NCBI GenBank assembly: GCA_020466095.1
Contig: CM035807.1
Location: 53,100,752-53,164,751, forward strand
Origin: Chlorops oryzae
Lineage: Eukaryota > Arthropoda > Insecta > Diptera > Chloropidae
Length of the DNA stretch: 64,000 nt
Reading direction: 5' to 3'
Below the pieces are notes generated by a model. The model was not told where the DNA came from, made no database searches, and saw nothing but the letters and a program-made list of their open reading frames with translations. Numbering within the stretch: the stretch's first letter is position 1; every line of letters begins with the position of its first letter. Positions 9,320 to 20,228 of the stretch are shown here, one piece after another. A program made the translations under genes and the position numbers.

Positions 9320-11837
9320 TAAAAGAATGACCCATATGACGAAAGAGAAACCAATAATCTCAAATGTCAAAAAAATACCAAACAAACAAATTGTTGTTGC
9401 ACACGATGAAAAAATCTCAGTTATAGGCACGGGAGATATAAATATGCAATTGTTGACGAGAAAGACAAGGACAAATGCAACTTTAAATAAAAAACGTTCA
9501 ATATGTTCCACAATTCTGCGCTAATTTACTTTCTGTGCGACAATTAACTAAAACGGAAATAAAGTTATTTTTAAAGATGATAATTGCAAAATTTTTGATA
9601 ATAAGAATGACTTAATTGCAACTGCATGTGATTTCAATGGTCTATATCGTCTAAATTGCACAACAAATTCCGATGAATCAGATAAAGCACTATCTGTTGT
9701 TAATGCTTTTGAATTATGGCATAGAAGATTAGGCCACATTTGCCACGAAAATTTTAAAAAAGGTGAAAACGCATCAGGAGGTGTTGATTTAGGAAAAAGC
9801 ACTGGTGACAAGTGCGTTATATGCTCTTAAGGAAAACAAACGTGTTCCTCTTTTCAAAATTTTGGGTCTCGTGATGAAAACAAGCTTCAAATTGTGCACT
9901 CAGATGTAATGGGACCAATTAATTTAACATCTTTCTCGGTCGTTAAATATTTGTTAAAATTTGTTGACGAATATACCAGAAAAATCTTCGTATATCCGTT
10001 AAAAGGCAAAAATCAGGGGTTTGACTGCTTCAAGAAATTAAAAACGTTACGAAATACGTTTATTCTAATTTTAAAAAATTAACTGAATCGGCTAGAATCT
10101 TATATCAGAAGACTGCACCTTATACGCCGGAGCAGAATGGCGTTGCTGATCCCTGCAATCGCACTATCATAGAACGGGTTCGCTGTATGTTGCTGGATTC
10201 AGGACTGGATAAACGATTTTGGGCAGAAGCAGCTGTTACTTCAGCATATCTTATAAATCGTGTTCCAACTAGAGGAAATAACAAAAGTCCGGAGGAGTTA
10301 TGGACCAACAGAAAACCAAACGAATCCAAAGCTTATCGTCTGTTCAACCCTGTCACAAAAAAAATAGTAGTGAGCCCTAACGTCACCTTTATCGAAACTC
10401 AGCCAGGTAATAGCTACAAAATAAACAATACTAATAGCTCCCTATCTCCAGTAGCCGATATTGAAGACGACGTGCCAGTTGCCGAATTAGACGAAGTGGA
10501 CATAAAAGTTAAATCGCCAGCTGACAGCGACTTTGAAGACGATGTGTTTAAAGACGCATCAAGTCGACACTGTGAATACCGACACTTTAAACTTCAGTGC
10601 AGCGGATGGTGATGAGGAGCACGGGATGACTGACTTTTACAGTAAAATGGAATTTGGAGCCGCTGATGATGACGGTGTTCGCTGATCCAAGCGAATAGTC
10701 AGCATGCCTAAGCTCAGATCAAATTTCTGCGCGTTGACTGCTGGTTCAACAGAACCAGCAACAGTTAAGGATGCATTGTCGTCAGACGAAGCTGATGATT
10801 GGAAAAGAGCCATGGATGAAGAAATGGCGTCATTAGAAGCTAGCAAATCTTAGAATTTAGTACATCTACCTCAAGGGAAGAAGCCGATTAGCTCAAAATG
10901 GGTGGTCAAAAGCAAGTTCGATGCGCATGGTGAGTTACTGCGACGGAATGCTAGGCTGGTCGTAAGAGGTTTCAGTCAGCAAGAAGGCATAGACTACAAC
11001 AAAACCTTCGCACCAGGTGTACGTTATAACTCAATTCGTTTCCTTTTGGCTTTGGCTATAAAGTACGACCTTATAATACATCAAATGGTTGTTATTACGG
11101 CATTTCTCAATGGGGAACTTCAGGAAGAGATATATGTTACATGACTCAACCGCAAGGATATAACGATAAATCTGGAAGAGTGTGCGCATTAAAGAAATCT
11201 CTTTACGGATTAAAACAATCAAGCCGTGTATGGAACACTAAATTGTATTCTGTTTTGACTGCTTATGGCCTTACACGAAGCAAAGCTGATAAATGCGTTT
11301 ACTATCAGGTGGGAAAAAGGAGCCGTATTTATGTAGCGATCTACGTGGACGAAGTTCTGATTTTTTGGTAATGATATCAATGAAATTGAGGTACTCAAGC
11401 ATGAACTCTCCGAAAACTTCAAAATGAAAGATATAGGCGTTGCTAGTTCTATATTGGGTACTCGAGTCACTCGTAGCTTAGACAAAGGTGTAACCAAAAT
11501 CGAGCAAAGTCAGAATATCGAAAGTATTTTAGATCGGTTTGGCATGCATGATTGTAATCCTGTTTCAACACCAATTGACGTATATCAGAAGTTAATTGCA
11601 GCCATGTCACCCTCAACAGACAAAGAGAAAGCGGAAATGTTAAACGTACCATATATGGAAGCAGTTGGATGCCTGCTGTTTGCCGCTCAAATAAGTCATC
11701 CCGATATAAGCTTTGCTGTAAATACGCTAAGCAGATATTGCACAAATCCAGGCAAGGCACATTGGGCAGCTATCAAACGAGTACTTAGGTACTTTAAAGG
11801 AACACACACAATTCAAGTTATTATGTCGTCGTGGTGA
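9320..11837 (+). pseudogene. Ty1/Copia retrotransposon pol relic (PR, IN, RT)
   Basis: The order is that of Copia pol. A protease tail (HMTKEK, GTGDI) lies at 9325-9440 and an ANLLSV block near 9530. The GAG-pre-integrase zinc site WHRRLGH...CVIC is at 9715-9830, and the integrase core starts with VHSDVMGP at 9895. A TPEQNGV and NRTIIER block lies at 10125-10170, with WAEAAVTSAYLINRVP downstream of it. Reverse transcriptase starts near 10790 (KWVVKSKFDAHGELLR), with PQGY, LYGLKQS, a YVDE box near 11345 and YFKGTH at the end. Frameshifts, at least four stops and the change of YVDD to YVDE mark it as dead. RNase H and LTRs were not found. Confidence 0.88.
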
Positions 11838-12374
11838 AAAAAGCCCTTAATTTCGTATTGGTAGCCGCTGCTGGCTATGAAATAGGCAAAGAAAGTAACG
11901 AAAATGATATAGAAAGATTAGAAGAAAAAATTGATTCGCAGAAAGGAACCATTCAAAATAATTAGGTATCAGCAAAATCAGAAATAAAAGCATTGCATGT
12001 AGTAATCGGCATTTCGGCACTTGTTATTATCTTCGCAATCTACTCAATATTAAAAAGTTATTTGAAAAATTCATATACTAGGGTTGGTGCACACCCAAGC
12101 ATATAAATTGTCCTAAATACATCAATGACCAACATTGTAATATTTGTTAGAATCAACCCTGGTTGCAGGATATTTCACAATATTGTAACACTTCCACCAG
12201 GCGAAGATGTAATAGAGCATAGACTACCTGCAACATCACGTCCAATTAATAAAATAGCTGCCCATTTAGAAAAACTAGGATTATAAATTGTAAATATGTA
12301 TGTAACCTGTAAAGAGCACGAATAAGAATAAAATTAAAAAAAAAAACAAAAAACCAAAAAATACTATATATATA
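11838..12374 (+). pseudogene. two small unknown ORFs, one with a membrane segment
   Basis: A frame of about 89 codons from 11840 to 12107, broken by one TAG, has a predicted helix (NDIERLEEKID). After the TAG comes a strong membrane segment (VVIGISALVIIFAIYSIL) and a short basic tail. A second frame (12124-12285) encodes about 53 residues ending at a TAA, including LPPGEDVIEHRLPATS. An A-rich tract follows at 12325-12360. The two small proteins look like former genes rather than noise. They may belong to the Copia relic or to another DNA element. I do not recognise the family. Confidence 0.35.
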
Positions 12375-13280
12375 GGGGAGAGGGTTGGGTTGTGACGCAT
12401 GTTTTGTTTTTGGCCTATAAATTTTCCTCAAATCAGCCAAAACCAGAGTTTTATATACCGTTGGAAAGCTTATAGAAATACGCAACAATATCAAGAAAGC
12501 ATAGTGATTTGATGAATACGGAACATTTTATGACCAATTTTATGAGCATATGATTTTTTGTAAAAAAAAAAAAAGGTTGGGTTGTACGCACCTTTTTAAT
12601 TCTTCCAAATGTTGAGAATTATAAAGAAAACTCCAAATATTTTACAAAAAAATTAATTCTTATTTATTTTGAAGGCATTCGGTAATTAGAGAAAGAAGAA
12701 AAAATGCAAAAAATTCAAAGTCAAACCAAAAAATGAAAATTCATAAAAAAAATGAAAGTTAAATGAAAATTTCAAGCATCATCCTCAAGGGGCCGGTCGC
12801 CTCCCCTTTTATGCACCAAAAGATCTTTTATGGCACAAAGCATGCCATCATAGTTCATTTCTTTGTTTTAAGGAGCTTTCTTCGAGGTTGACATAACTGA
12901 AAAACCAAAAAAAAAAGCCAAAACAAAGGTGAGTGACAATCCAACCACTTGCTTCGTCGCAACCCAACCATGATACCATTTGTGGATGACAAGCAAAAAA
13001 AACTTTTACAACAACATATCGGCATAATGCGCTAATTCACATGAAAGACTAAAGAAAACACTAAATAAATATGCATTGCACTCACCGTTTTATGATATTT
13101 CACTATTTTTCACAGCACTTTGAAAAAAAGATGGAAAACTTTTTTGGCCAAAATTTGACACAATCTGCAGATCCAATACCAGCAATAAGTCCACTCACTT
13201 CAATCTTAGTTCAAAAACTGCCGTAATATTGCAATCAGCTGTTTAAATTTATCGACTGCGTCACAGTCCAACCTCTTACC
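12375..13280. mobile_element. TA-flanked DNA transposon/MITE with reiterated GGTTGGGTTGT motif
   Basis: The ends are inverted repeats of about 25 bases (GGGGAGAGGGTTGGGTTGTG at 12375 and the complement of GGTAAGAGGTTGGACTGTGA ending at 13280). TA lies on both outer sides, at 12373-12374 and 13281-13282. Extra copies of the core motif lie inside: direct at about 12573 and inverted at about 12957. No transposase frame was recognised. The termini resemble those of the pogo-like element at 45911, so a Tc1/mariner/pogo-group origin is likely. Confidence 0.6.
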
Positions 13281-13549
13281 TACATATACGAGTATATAAA
13301 AAAAACCAATTCTCTATGTGATACACATAAATGTCTTAACCAGTCAAATGGGAACAAGTCTCTGAAAAATTGCAAAAAATTTAAACTGACTTCGACAGAT
13401 CTTACAAATGTCTTAACAAGTCTCAACTTCCCTCTTGAACAGCACAGGTCAAACACATAAGTATCCTAGTCCACCAGCATAATTCATTTGTTCATTTGGC
13501 ATTTACCATTTACTCTTCTCTTATTAACGAGAATATCTATTGAAATATT
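13281..13549. other. spacer or 5' leader ahead of the Gypsy gag relic
   Basis: No LTR boundary could be fixed here. The sequence probably contains the leader of the Gypsy element whose gag starts near 13550. The two TCTTAAC-AGTC blocks at about 13332 and 13410 are a short direct repeat. Confidence 0.3.
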
Positions 13550-14253
13550 TAGCGATAGCGAATTTTCCGACTCGGACAAAAGTGAACAAAAAACTAACAA
13601 TATGAAATTCGTCGAATTTATTAACATAGCAACAAAATTAATGCCTGCCTATGATGGCAAGGCAGAGCATTTATCTGAATTCTTAATGCACTAGATCTTT
13701 TAAACAGCCTAAAAGAAACACACGAACTAATCGCAGTATCATTGGTTAAAACCAAGTTGAGTCAACACGCAGGCAGAATTCTGACGAACGAAACGACAAT
13801 AGAACAATTTAAAAAGACACTAATAACCAGCGTAAAATCTGAATCATCGCAGAACATTACAGCCAGCCTACTGAGCACTAGGCAGCAAAACAAAAGCGAC
13901 AGTGTTTACGTTTAAGAGATAGAAGCGTTCGCTCAACAACCTGAGTGTGCGTACATAGCAAAATCGGATGAGGTTAAAATGCTTATGAGGGCAGGTCAGT
14001 TTTCGACTGCTAGTGAAGCTATCACCAAATTCATTGAATTTGGCGCAGAATCTACAGAGACGGTTCAATTCAATTATATAAACAGGGCCTTAAATTGGAA
14101 TAAAAATCGTGGCCGCGGAAATTATAGGCAACGCGAAAGTTACCCTGATCGGGGTAATAGAAATTATAGAAATTTTAACAACAAAAATTCTTACCGCGGT
14201 AACCGCTACAATAACGGAAATAGAGGTTACCATAACAACAACAACAATAACTG
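13550..14253 (+). pseudogene. Ty3/Gypsy (412/mdg1-like) gag relic
   Basis: The frame begins with KFVEFINIATKLMPAYDGKAEHLSEFL, a typical capsid start of the 412/mdg1 group. It shifts near 13690 and continues through LLNSLKETHELIAVSLVKTK. One stop lies near 13915. The C-terminus is rich in Asn, Arg and Gly and ends at 14253. There is no CCHC knuckle, which fits this group. Gag would form the particle and bind RNA, but this copy is broken. It is followed by protease and polymerase relics in the same orientation. Confidence 0.75.
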
Positions 14254-14712
14254 AAGGGGACGTTATAACTGCAATAGAAACGTTAAATACGCTGAAGCCT
14301 CGGAAAACGAGGAGCAGCCCCAGTAAGCCCAACCGGGGAGCGTTCAGAAATTAAAACAGTTTCAATCCTTCACATAAATTTATCATTTAGTGACTACATT
14401 AGCATTAATTGGTCTCTGAGCAATTCAACACCTACCTTTTCGATAGATACAGGTTCCGAAATTAGCATTTTAAAAAATCCAATTCAAAATTGTCACATTA
14501 ATAAAAGTAATATTTTTAAGCTAAAAGGTATCGGTAATGGCATAATTAAAACACTAGGCTTCGTATACGCTACTCTCTTCATAAACAATGCAGAACTTTA
14601 CCACAATTTTCTAATAGTCGATGACACTTTCCCAATACTATGCGATGGCATCATAGGGCTAGATTTTATAAAATCGTTAAATTGCGTATTTGACTTCCAA
14701 AATGATAGTTGA
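14254..14712 (+). pseudogene. Gypsy aspartic protease domain
   Basis: At 14438-14460 the frame reads FSIDTGSE, the catalytic DTG of a retroviral-type protease. A flap region and CDGIIGLDFIKSLN follow at 14640-14690, the conserved C-terminal protease motif. The frame is open for about 100 codons and stops at TGA 14710. The protease would mature Gag-Pol. It lies directly between gag and the reverse transcriptase relic. Confidence 0.85.
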
Positions 14713-15670
14713 AATTGGTTTATATTGAGACCACGCTCAATGAAAGGTCATTAAGAAGTAGAAATTTACTCTGCAACAAAAGATTTACTAACTATACCAG
14801 CAAGAGCGGAAATCATGAGGAAAATTCACGTCAATACAACCGAATCACATTTCCTTATCCCAAATCAAGAATAAGCAGATGGAATAACAATAGGAAACAC
14901 CATTGTCGACTCAAAAAAACACTTATGTCAGAATAATAAATACAAAATACAAAGACGTTTTTCTCAAGGATTATGATATTAAAACCGAATCATTACATGA
15001 TTATTTTAAATTTTATCCAATTAAATGAAACGCAAGAACGAAAATCGCAAAAAACGCGATTCTCAATTAAATCACTCGCTGGGTCCTTTGCCACACCGAG
15101 AAAAACTAGAAAGTCTATACCGTAATTATACTGATGTATTTGCGTTAGAGTCTGACCCTTGAACTTTTAATAAAGTTTATAAGCAAAAATTACACCTTAA
15201 GGATAAAACACCGGTCTACATTAAAAATTACAGAGTACCTCACACTCACAACCTTAGAACCTTTGACATTCGTATATAACAGCCCTATACTTTTAGTACC
15301 TGAAAAATCCTTACAGAATTCAAGCGAAAAAAAATGGAGGCTCGTAATAGACAGATAAACAAAAAACTCGCATCACATAAATACCCACTTCCTAAAATCG
15401 ACGACATACTCGGATCAATTACGACGCGCAAAATACTTCTCATGTCTAGATCCCATATCAGGATTTCACCAAATAGAACATGATGAAAAGTCTAGAAATA
15501 TAACTTCATTCTCCACAGATTAACGACATAAATGCACAGACCAACGCATTTTGCCCGAACCTTTAAATGCAGACGAATGTAAACGATTCGTTGCTTTTGC
15601 ATACTATTAGAGAAGATTCATTCCAAATTTTTTGCACCATGCTTCTCATATCACTAAATTTACAAGGAGA
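14713..15670 (+). pseudogene. Gypsy reverse transcriptase relic, palm deleted
   Basis: Recognisable blocks are IPARAEIMRKIHV (14800), the KYPLPKIDDILGS block (15378-15417), and AKYFSCLDPISGFHQIEHDEKSRNITSFSTD in a shifted frame at 15427-15520. The sequence then jumps to the thumb/connection block LNADECKRFVAFAYY-RRFIPNF at 15560-15630. The catalytic YVDD segment is missing, probably by internal deletion. The frame ends at THITKFTRR, where the LINE has inserted. It continues at 33252 with the matching LTRKKYTFVWTPEC. Confidence 0.82.
15662..15670 (+). repeat. candidate target-site duplication of the LINE, left copy
   Basis: ACAAGGAGA here and ACAAGGAAA at 33252-33260 bracket the LINE and encode the same Thr-Arg codons of the interrupted Gypsy element. 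One mismatch is consistent with age. Confidence 0.55.
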
Positions 15671-16528
15671 GTTTTCGTCTACTGGGTATTCAAATCCTGA
15701 CGCGCGGATGGTTCGGCTCTGATTAAATTGCTAATTAAAAGTGTATTACCGATCGAAAAAAGTCCGCCAAATCGGAAATAAATAGCTAAAAATTGCTCAA
15801 AAGTGAATACTAAAAAATCCAGAGTTTTTTAACTAAAATTTAAACTGAAATTTGACATAATAAAAGTGTGTGGAATCAAATTCAATGAAAAAAAAAAAAT
15901 ATATACATATTAACTAGTATATGTACAAAAAACAAAAACAATAAACTATCTTATCAAAGCTGTTAATTAATTTTCACCACGTAAAAACAGAAGTAACTAA
16001 TAAAGCTGTAAGTTTTTCGCATTAGCCCAGAAACAAACCATCAAAAGTTCAATTTGGCTTACGCCCGCTTAGCACAGCATACGCATAGGCGCAATCTAAA
16101 GCAGCTATTCTCTTAAGAAAAACACAGGCTAAATAAATATATTAAGGGTCCTCATGCAACGCATTTACACCGTGTAAGCTGAGTGAAGTTCGTAAAACTG
16201 TCAAATTTTGTATGCAATTTTGACAGTTTTACTTACTTCACTCAGTTTACACGGTGTAAATGTGTTGCATGAGGACCCATATTGACTGAAATACGTGAAA
16301 AACAAAAACAATAAATCATCTTGTCATTTAACAAATACTTGCAAGGTGCAACATACTTCTAGGAGCAACTTAAAAATTGTACATGGTATATGAATTGAAA
16401 TAAATACAAACAGCTGTTATCAACAAACAAAGTGATTTTTAAAAAAAACAACAAAATAAAACTAAATAAAATGCCATTAAATCGAAGCCCCCAACCAAAA
16501 CTACGAAAGTCATGGATAAAACAGCAGT
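15671..16528 (+). other. LINE 5' untranslated region
   Basis: It holds no ORF of note. It contains the 133 bp palindromic MITE at 16146-16278 and several AACAAAAACAATAAA repeats. Confidence 0.5.
16146..16278. mobile_element. 133 bp palindromic MITE
   Basis: The two halves are near-perfect reverse complements, from GGGTCCTCATGCAACGCATT at 16146 to the matching end at 16278, with arms of about 63 bases. Flanks ATATTAA and ATATTGA look like a 7-base target duplication with one change. The transcript would fold as one long hairpin. No coding capacity. Confidence 0.8.
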
Positions 16529-17275
16529 ATGGATGTGTCGGAGCTAATGGTGAACATACAAAAAACAATGGGGAGTATTCTTGACGAGAAGTTGAAGGAT
16601 ATTGCCACTAAATCAGACCTGGATGCCGTAAATGTAAATGTATCTAATCTTAATAGTATAGTCGATACGCTAGCAGAAGAAAATAAAGCCTTAAAAGAAA
16701 AAATAACAAGACTGGAAAAAGAAAAACAATCGGACCATGAAGAACTGATGCGGCTCGTAGATGTAAACAAAAGGAAAAATCTCATCTTCAGAGGCCTAAC
16801 AGATCAGCTGCAACCCAAAGAGGCGGTAACAAAACTTTGTGCAGAGATCCTTGGTATAAACATTGCAGTCAGTAAAGCAAGAGTCATATCAAAGAGGGAA
16901 AATAAAATCAACATTCTAGCAGAAATGACGACAGAAGACTCGGATAGTCAAATTTTTCAAAATATACACAAACTTGCGAACTCGGCGAGTGGAATTGAAA
17001 AGGACCTAAACAAGGACAGACAACGTCGTAAGAAAGCGCTTCTCTCGATAAGGAAGAAAATCTTATCATCCGATCGTTCGCATAAGGTACTCGTACGAGA
17101 CGACAAAATACGTATTGGCAGCAGCTGGTGTAAATGGAGCGCAATTGGGAACCTGGTATGCGGCAATATAGATGCATCAAATGTTCTTAAATCAATGTAT
17201 GGCAATAAATTCGAAAACCTTAATCTTAATCTAATAGATACAATCAATGAGCTAGAGCGCGATTCAAAAAACTAA
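16529..17275 (+). CDS. LINE ORF1 protein, coiled-coil RNA-binding type
   Basis: 248 codons, uninterrupted. Residues about 30-85 have heptad-like Leu/Ile/Lys/Glu patterning typical of a trimerising coiled coil. Residues about 88-235 read like the RRM-like and C-terminal domain of LINE ORF1 proteins (NLIFRGL, then a conserved basic DRQRRKKALLSIRKKI stretch, then KVLVRDDKIRIG). Such proteins bind LINE RNA and act as chaperones. The ORF2 frame runs open past the ORF1 stop, so the two overlap or abut. Although ORF1 is intact, ORF2 is interrupted, so the element itself cannot move. Confidence 0.75.
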   Translation: MDVSELMVNIQKTMGSILDEKLKDIATKSDLDAVNVNVSNLNSIVDTLAEENKALKEKITRLEKEKQSDHEELMRLVDVNKRKNLIFRGLTDQLQPKEAVTKLCAEILGINIAVSKARVISKRENKINILAEMTTEDSDSQIFQNIHKLANSASGIEKDLNKDRQRRKKALLSIRKKILSSDRSHKVLVRDDKIRIGSSWCKWSAIGNLVCGNIDASNVLKSMYGNKFENLNLNLIDTINELERDSKN

Positions 17276-18135
17276 GAAAAGAAAAAAGAATTGTTAACAG
17301 TAAAAATAAAATAAAAGAAATCAAAATCAATAGAGAAAAACAAAATCAAATATCTATAAATTGTAACTTTAAGTTAACTTTTTGGAATACTCATGGCTTA
17401 AATAACTTCCTCAATGAAACAACTTTAGCAGACTCTCATATCATTAATATTTATGAAACATGGTGTGAGAAAATTTTTTACCACAATATGCAGCCATGGA
17501 ACGACTACAAAGCGCTGTCATCAGCAACAAGAGAAAGATCAACTGGTAGAGCCAGCGGCGGACTTGTAACTTTAGTAAAAAATGATTTGGTAGAATGTAT
17601 TGAAATTCATAAGTCAAATTTAATGATATTTACTTTAAATATTGTAAAAAAATTTAAATTTATTCAAGGCGTAATGTATGTAAAACCCTCCTATGAGATA
17701 AGCCTTGCCTTGGAGTCGCTTGAAATTTTAATTAACGAACTAAATATAAAATATGCCGGCATCCCCATTATAATAGGCGGCGATTTCAACGCTAGAGTTG
17801 GCACTGAAGGCACACAAGTGTTTTTGGCGGAAATTGACTCAAGTCTTTTGCCTGAGAGAAAATCTTTCGATCAGATTCTTAATACACGTGGAAAAGACTT
17901 GTTAGAGTTCATGGAAAATAATGGCTTTGTTCTATTAAATGGACGCACTGAGGGTGATATTCCAGGAAACATTACCTTTTCAAATAGAAACGGCGAAAGC
18001 ACTATTGACTTGGTATGGGTAAACACAACTGCCATTTCCTGTATTAGAAACTTTGCAGTAATCCCCCTTGCCACTGGTTCTGACCATTTCCCCGTTTCCT
18101 TAAATATTGAGTTTATGTTCGAAGACTATAGCTGA
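17276..18135 (+). pseudogene. LINE ORF2 N-terminus: apurinic endonuclease domain
   Basis: In the frame leading to 17488 and on to the TGA at 18133, the APE/EEP fold motifs are visible. They are FWNTHGLNN near the start, then YETW, GGLVTLVK, IIGGDFNARVG (catalytic Asp/Asn), STIDLVWVN and a final SDHFPV (catalytic Asp-His). This domain nicks target DNA for target-primed reverse transcription. The frame then stops and the link to the reverse transcriptase is broken by the mariner and the tandem duplication. The initiation codon is unclear, with open frame back to about 17250. Confidence 0.85.
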
Positions 18136-18433
18136 ATTTCCAATAGCGCAGGAGGTGCGTAACGTGAATTCCTGTAAATGTTCAATACCTGAAAACATAT
18201 GGAACGACGTCCAATCAACTTCCTGCACACGCAAAAGTTCGAAAAATTGAATATTTCCTGCGCGTGAGCAACATGACAGCTGAGTATAACAGTTGAAGAA
18301 AGGAATATAACAATGTTGTAGAAACTATTGAGTACTTTTTTATGGTACTTGGTACTACGGAGGTATGCTTTTCTTCCTTAATGAATTAATATGCATTAAA
18401 TAATGTTTTCATTTAAGCTTCGATGTCTATATA
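18136..18433 (+). other. LINE spacer between endonuclease and mariner
   Basis: No open frame is kept. Repeats at 19360-19657 as part of the tandem duplication. Confidence 0.5.
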
Positions 18434-19004
18434 TTAGGTGTAGTAAAAAGAAATCCATTATTTTTGCATTAAATTGAGGTTTTTATTTAAGATAGTTAGA
18501 ATGACCCGAATTAGGTGAAATATGCGCCGTTTTGTTCGATAACTTGTTGCCATTTTAAAGGTAATTTCATTATGCCTCTCTCATAGAAGCCCTCGTTCCT
18601 ATTAGCAAAAAATTGAGACAGTCGAATTTCAGAAGCCTCTCTTGAAGCGAATGTTTCACCAGCAAAATTGTTCGACATGGACAGGAACAGATGGTAATCA
18701 CTTGGTGCCAGGTCCGGACTATAAGGTGGATGCAGAAGAACCTCCCAACCAAACTCCCGGAGCTTCTGGCGAGTCACTATCGATGTGTGTGGCCTGGCGT
18801 TGTCCTGATGGAACACAATTCCTCTCCTATTGGCCAAAGCTGGCCGCTTATGGGCGATTGCTCCCTTCAGACGGTCCAATTGTTGACAGTAGAGTTCCGA
18901 GTTAAGAGTTTTGCCGTATGGGAGCAGCTCATAGTAGATAATTCCCTGCCAATCCCACCAAACACACAGCAAAACCTTCCTGGCCGTCAATCCTGGCTTG
19001 GCCA
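18434..19004 (-). mobile_element. truncated mariner end created by tandem duplication
   Basis: It starts with the mariner terminal repeat TTAGGTGTAGTAAAAAGAAA at 18434 and contains the last 165 or so codons of the transposase on the minus strand. It then breaks at 19004-19005 into LINE endonuclease sequence. The frame at 18511-19041 is therefore a chimera of transposase C-terminus and antisense endonuclease sequence, not a real gene. Confidence 0.9.
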
Positions 19005-20228
19005 CGATTTCAACGCTAGAGTTGGCACTGAAGGCACACAAGTGTTTTTGGCGGAAATTGACTCAAGTCTTTTGCCTGAGAGAAAATCTTTCGATCAGAT
19101 TCTTAATACACGTGGAAAAGACTTGTTAGAGTTCATGGAAAATAATGGCTTTGTTCTATTAAATGGACGCACTGAGGGTGATATTCCAGGAAACATTACC
19201 TTTTCAAATAGAAACGGCGAAAGCACTATTGACTTGGTATGGGTAAACACAACTGCCATTTCCTGTATTAGAAACTTTGCAGTAATCCCCCTTGCCACTG
19301 GTTCTGACCATTTCCCCGTTTCCTTAAATATTGAGTTTATGTTCGAAGACTATAGCTGAATTTCCAATAGCGCAGGAGGTGCGTAACGTGAATTCCTGTA
19401 AATGTTCAATACCTGAAAACATATGGAACGACGTCCAATCAACTTCCTGCACACGCAAAAGTTCGAAAAATTGAATATTTCCTGCGCGTGAGCAACATGA
19501 CAGCTGAGTATAACAGTTGAAGAAAGGAATATAACAATGTTGTAGAAACTATTGAGTACTTTTTTATGGTACTTGGTACTACGGAGGTATGCTTTTCTTC
19601 CTTAATGAATTAATATGCATTAAATAATGTTTTCATTTAAGCTTCGATGTCTATATATTAGGTGTAGTAAAAAGAAATCCATTATTTTTGCATTAAATTG
19701 AGGTTTTTATTTAAGATAGTTAGAATGACCCGAATTAGGTGAAATATGCGCCGTTTTGTTCGATAACTTGTTGCCATTTTAAAGGTAATTTCATTATGCC
19801 TCTCTCATAGAAGCCCTCGTTCCTATTAGCAAAAAATTGAGACAGTCGAATTTCAGAAGCCTCTCTTGAAGCGAATGTTTCACCAGCAAAATTGTTCGAC
19901 ATGGACAGGAACAGATGGTAATCACTTGGTGCCAGGTCCGGACTATAAGGTGGATGCAGAAGAACCTCCCAACCAAACTCCCGGAGCTTCTGGCGAGTCA
20001 CTATCGATGTGTGTGGCCTGGCGTTGTCCTGATGGAACACAATTCCTCTCCTATTGGCCAAAGCTGGCCGCTTATGGGCGATTGCTCCCTTCAGACGGTC
20101 CAATTGTTGACAGTAGAGTTCCGAGTTAAGAGTTTTGCCGTATGGGAGCAGCTCATAGTAGATAATTCCCTGCCAATCCCACCAAACACACAGCACAACC
20201 TTCCTGGCCGTCAATCCTGGCTTGGCCA
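19005..20228 (+). repeat. 1224 bp tandem duplication, copy 2
   Basis: Second copy of 17781-19004. Here the mariner part continues into the complete element (19658-20945), showing that the duplication arose after the mariner inserted into the LINE. Confidence 0.93.

Larger units (their letters stand above)
17781..19004 (+). repeat. 1224 bp tandem duplication, copy 1
   Basis: It spans the endonuclease C-terminus of the LINE and the first 571 bases of the mariner. It is repeated head-to-tail at 19005-20228 with only an occasional substitution (for example Leu versus Val codon at about 18973 and 20197). The right break point lies inside the transposase gene, the left one inside the endonuclease GGDFNA motif. 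Confidence 0.93.

Noticed and set aside
18511..19041. 176-codon minus-strand ORF and the + frame 18691-19359
   Set aside because: Both cross the break point of the tandem duplication and fuse mariner transposase with LINE endonuclease sequence. Chimeric by construction, not genes.
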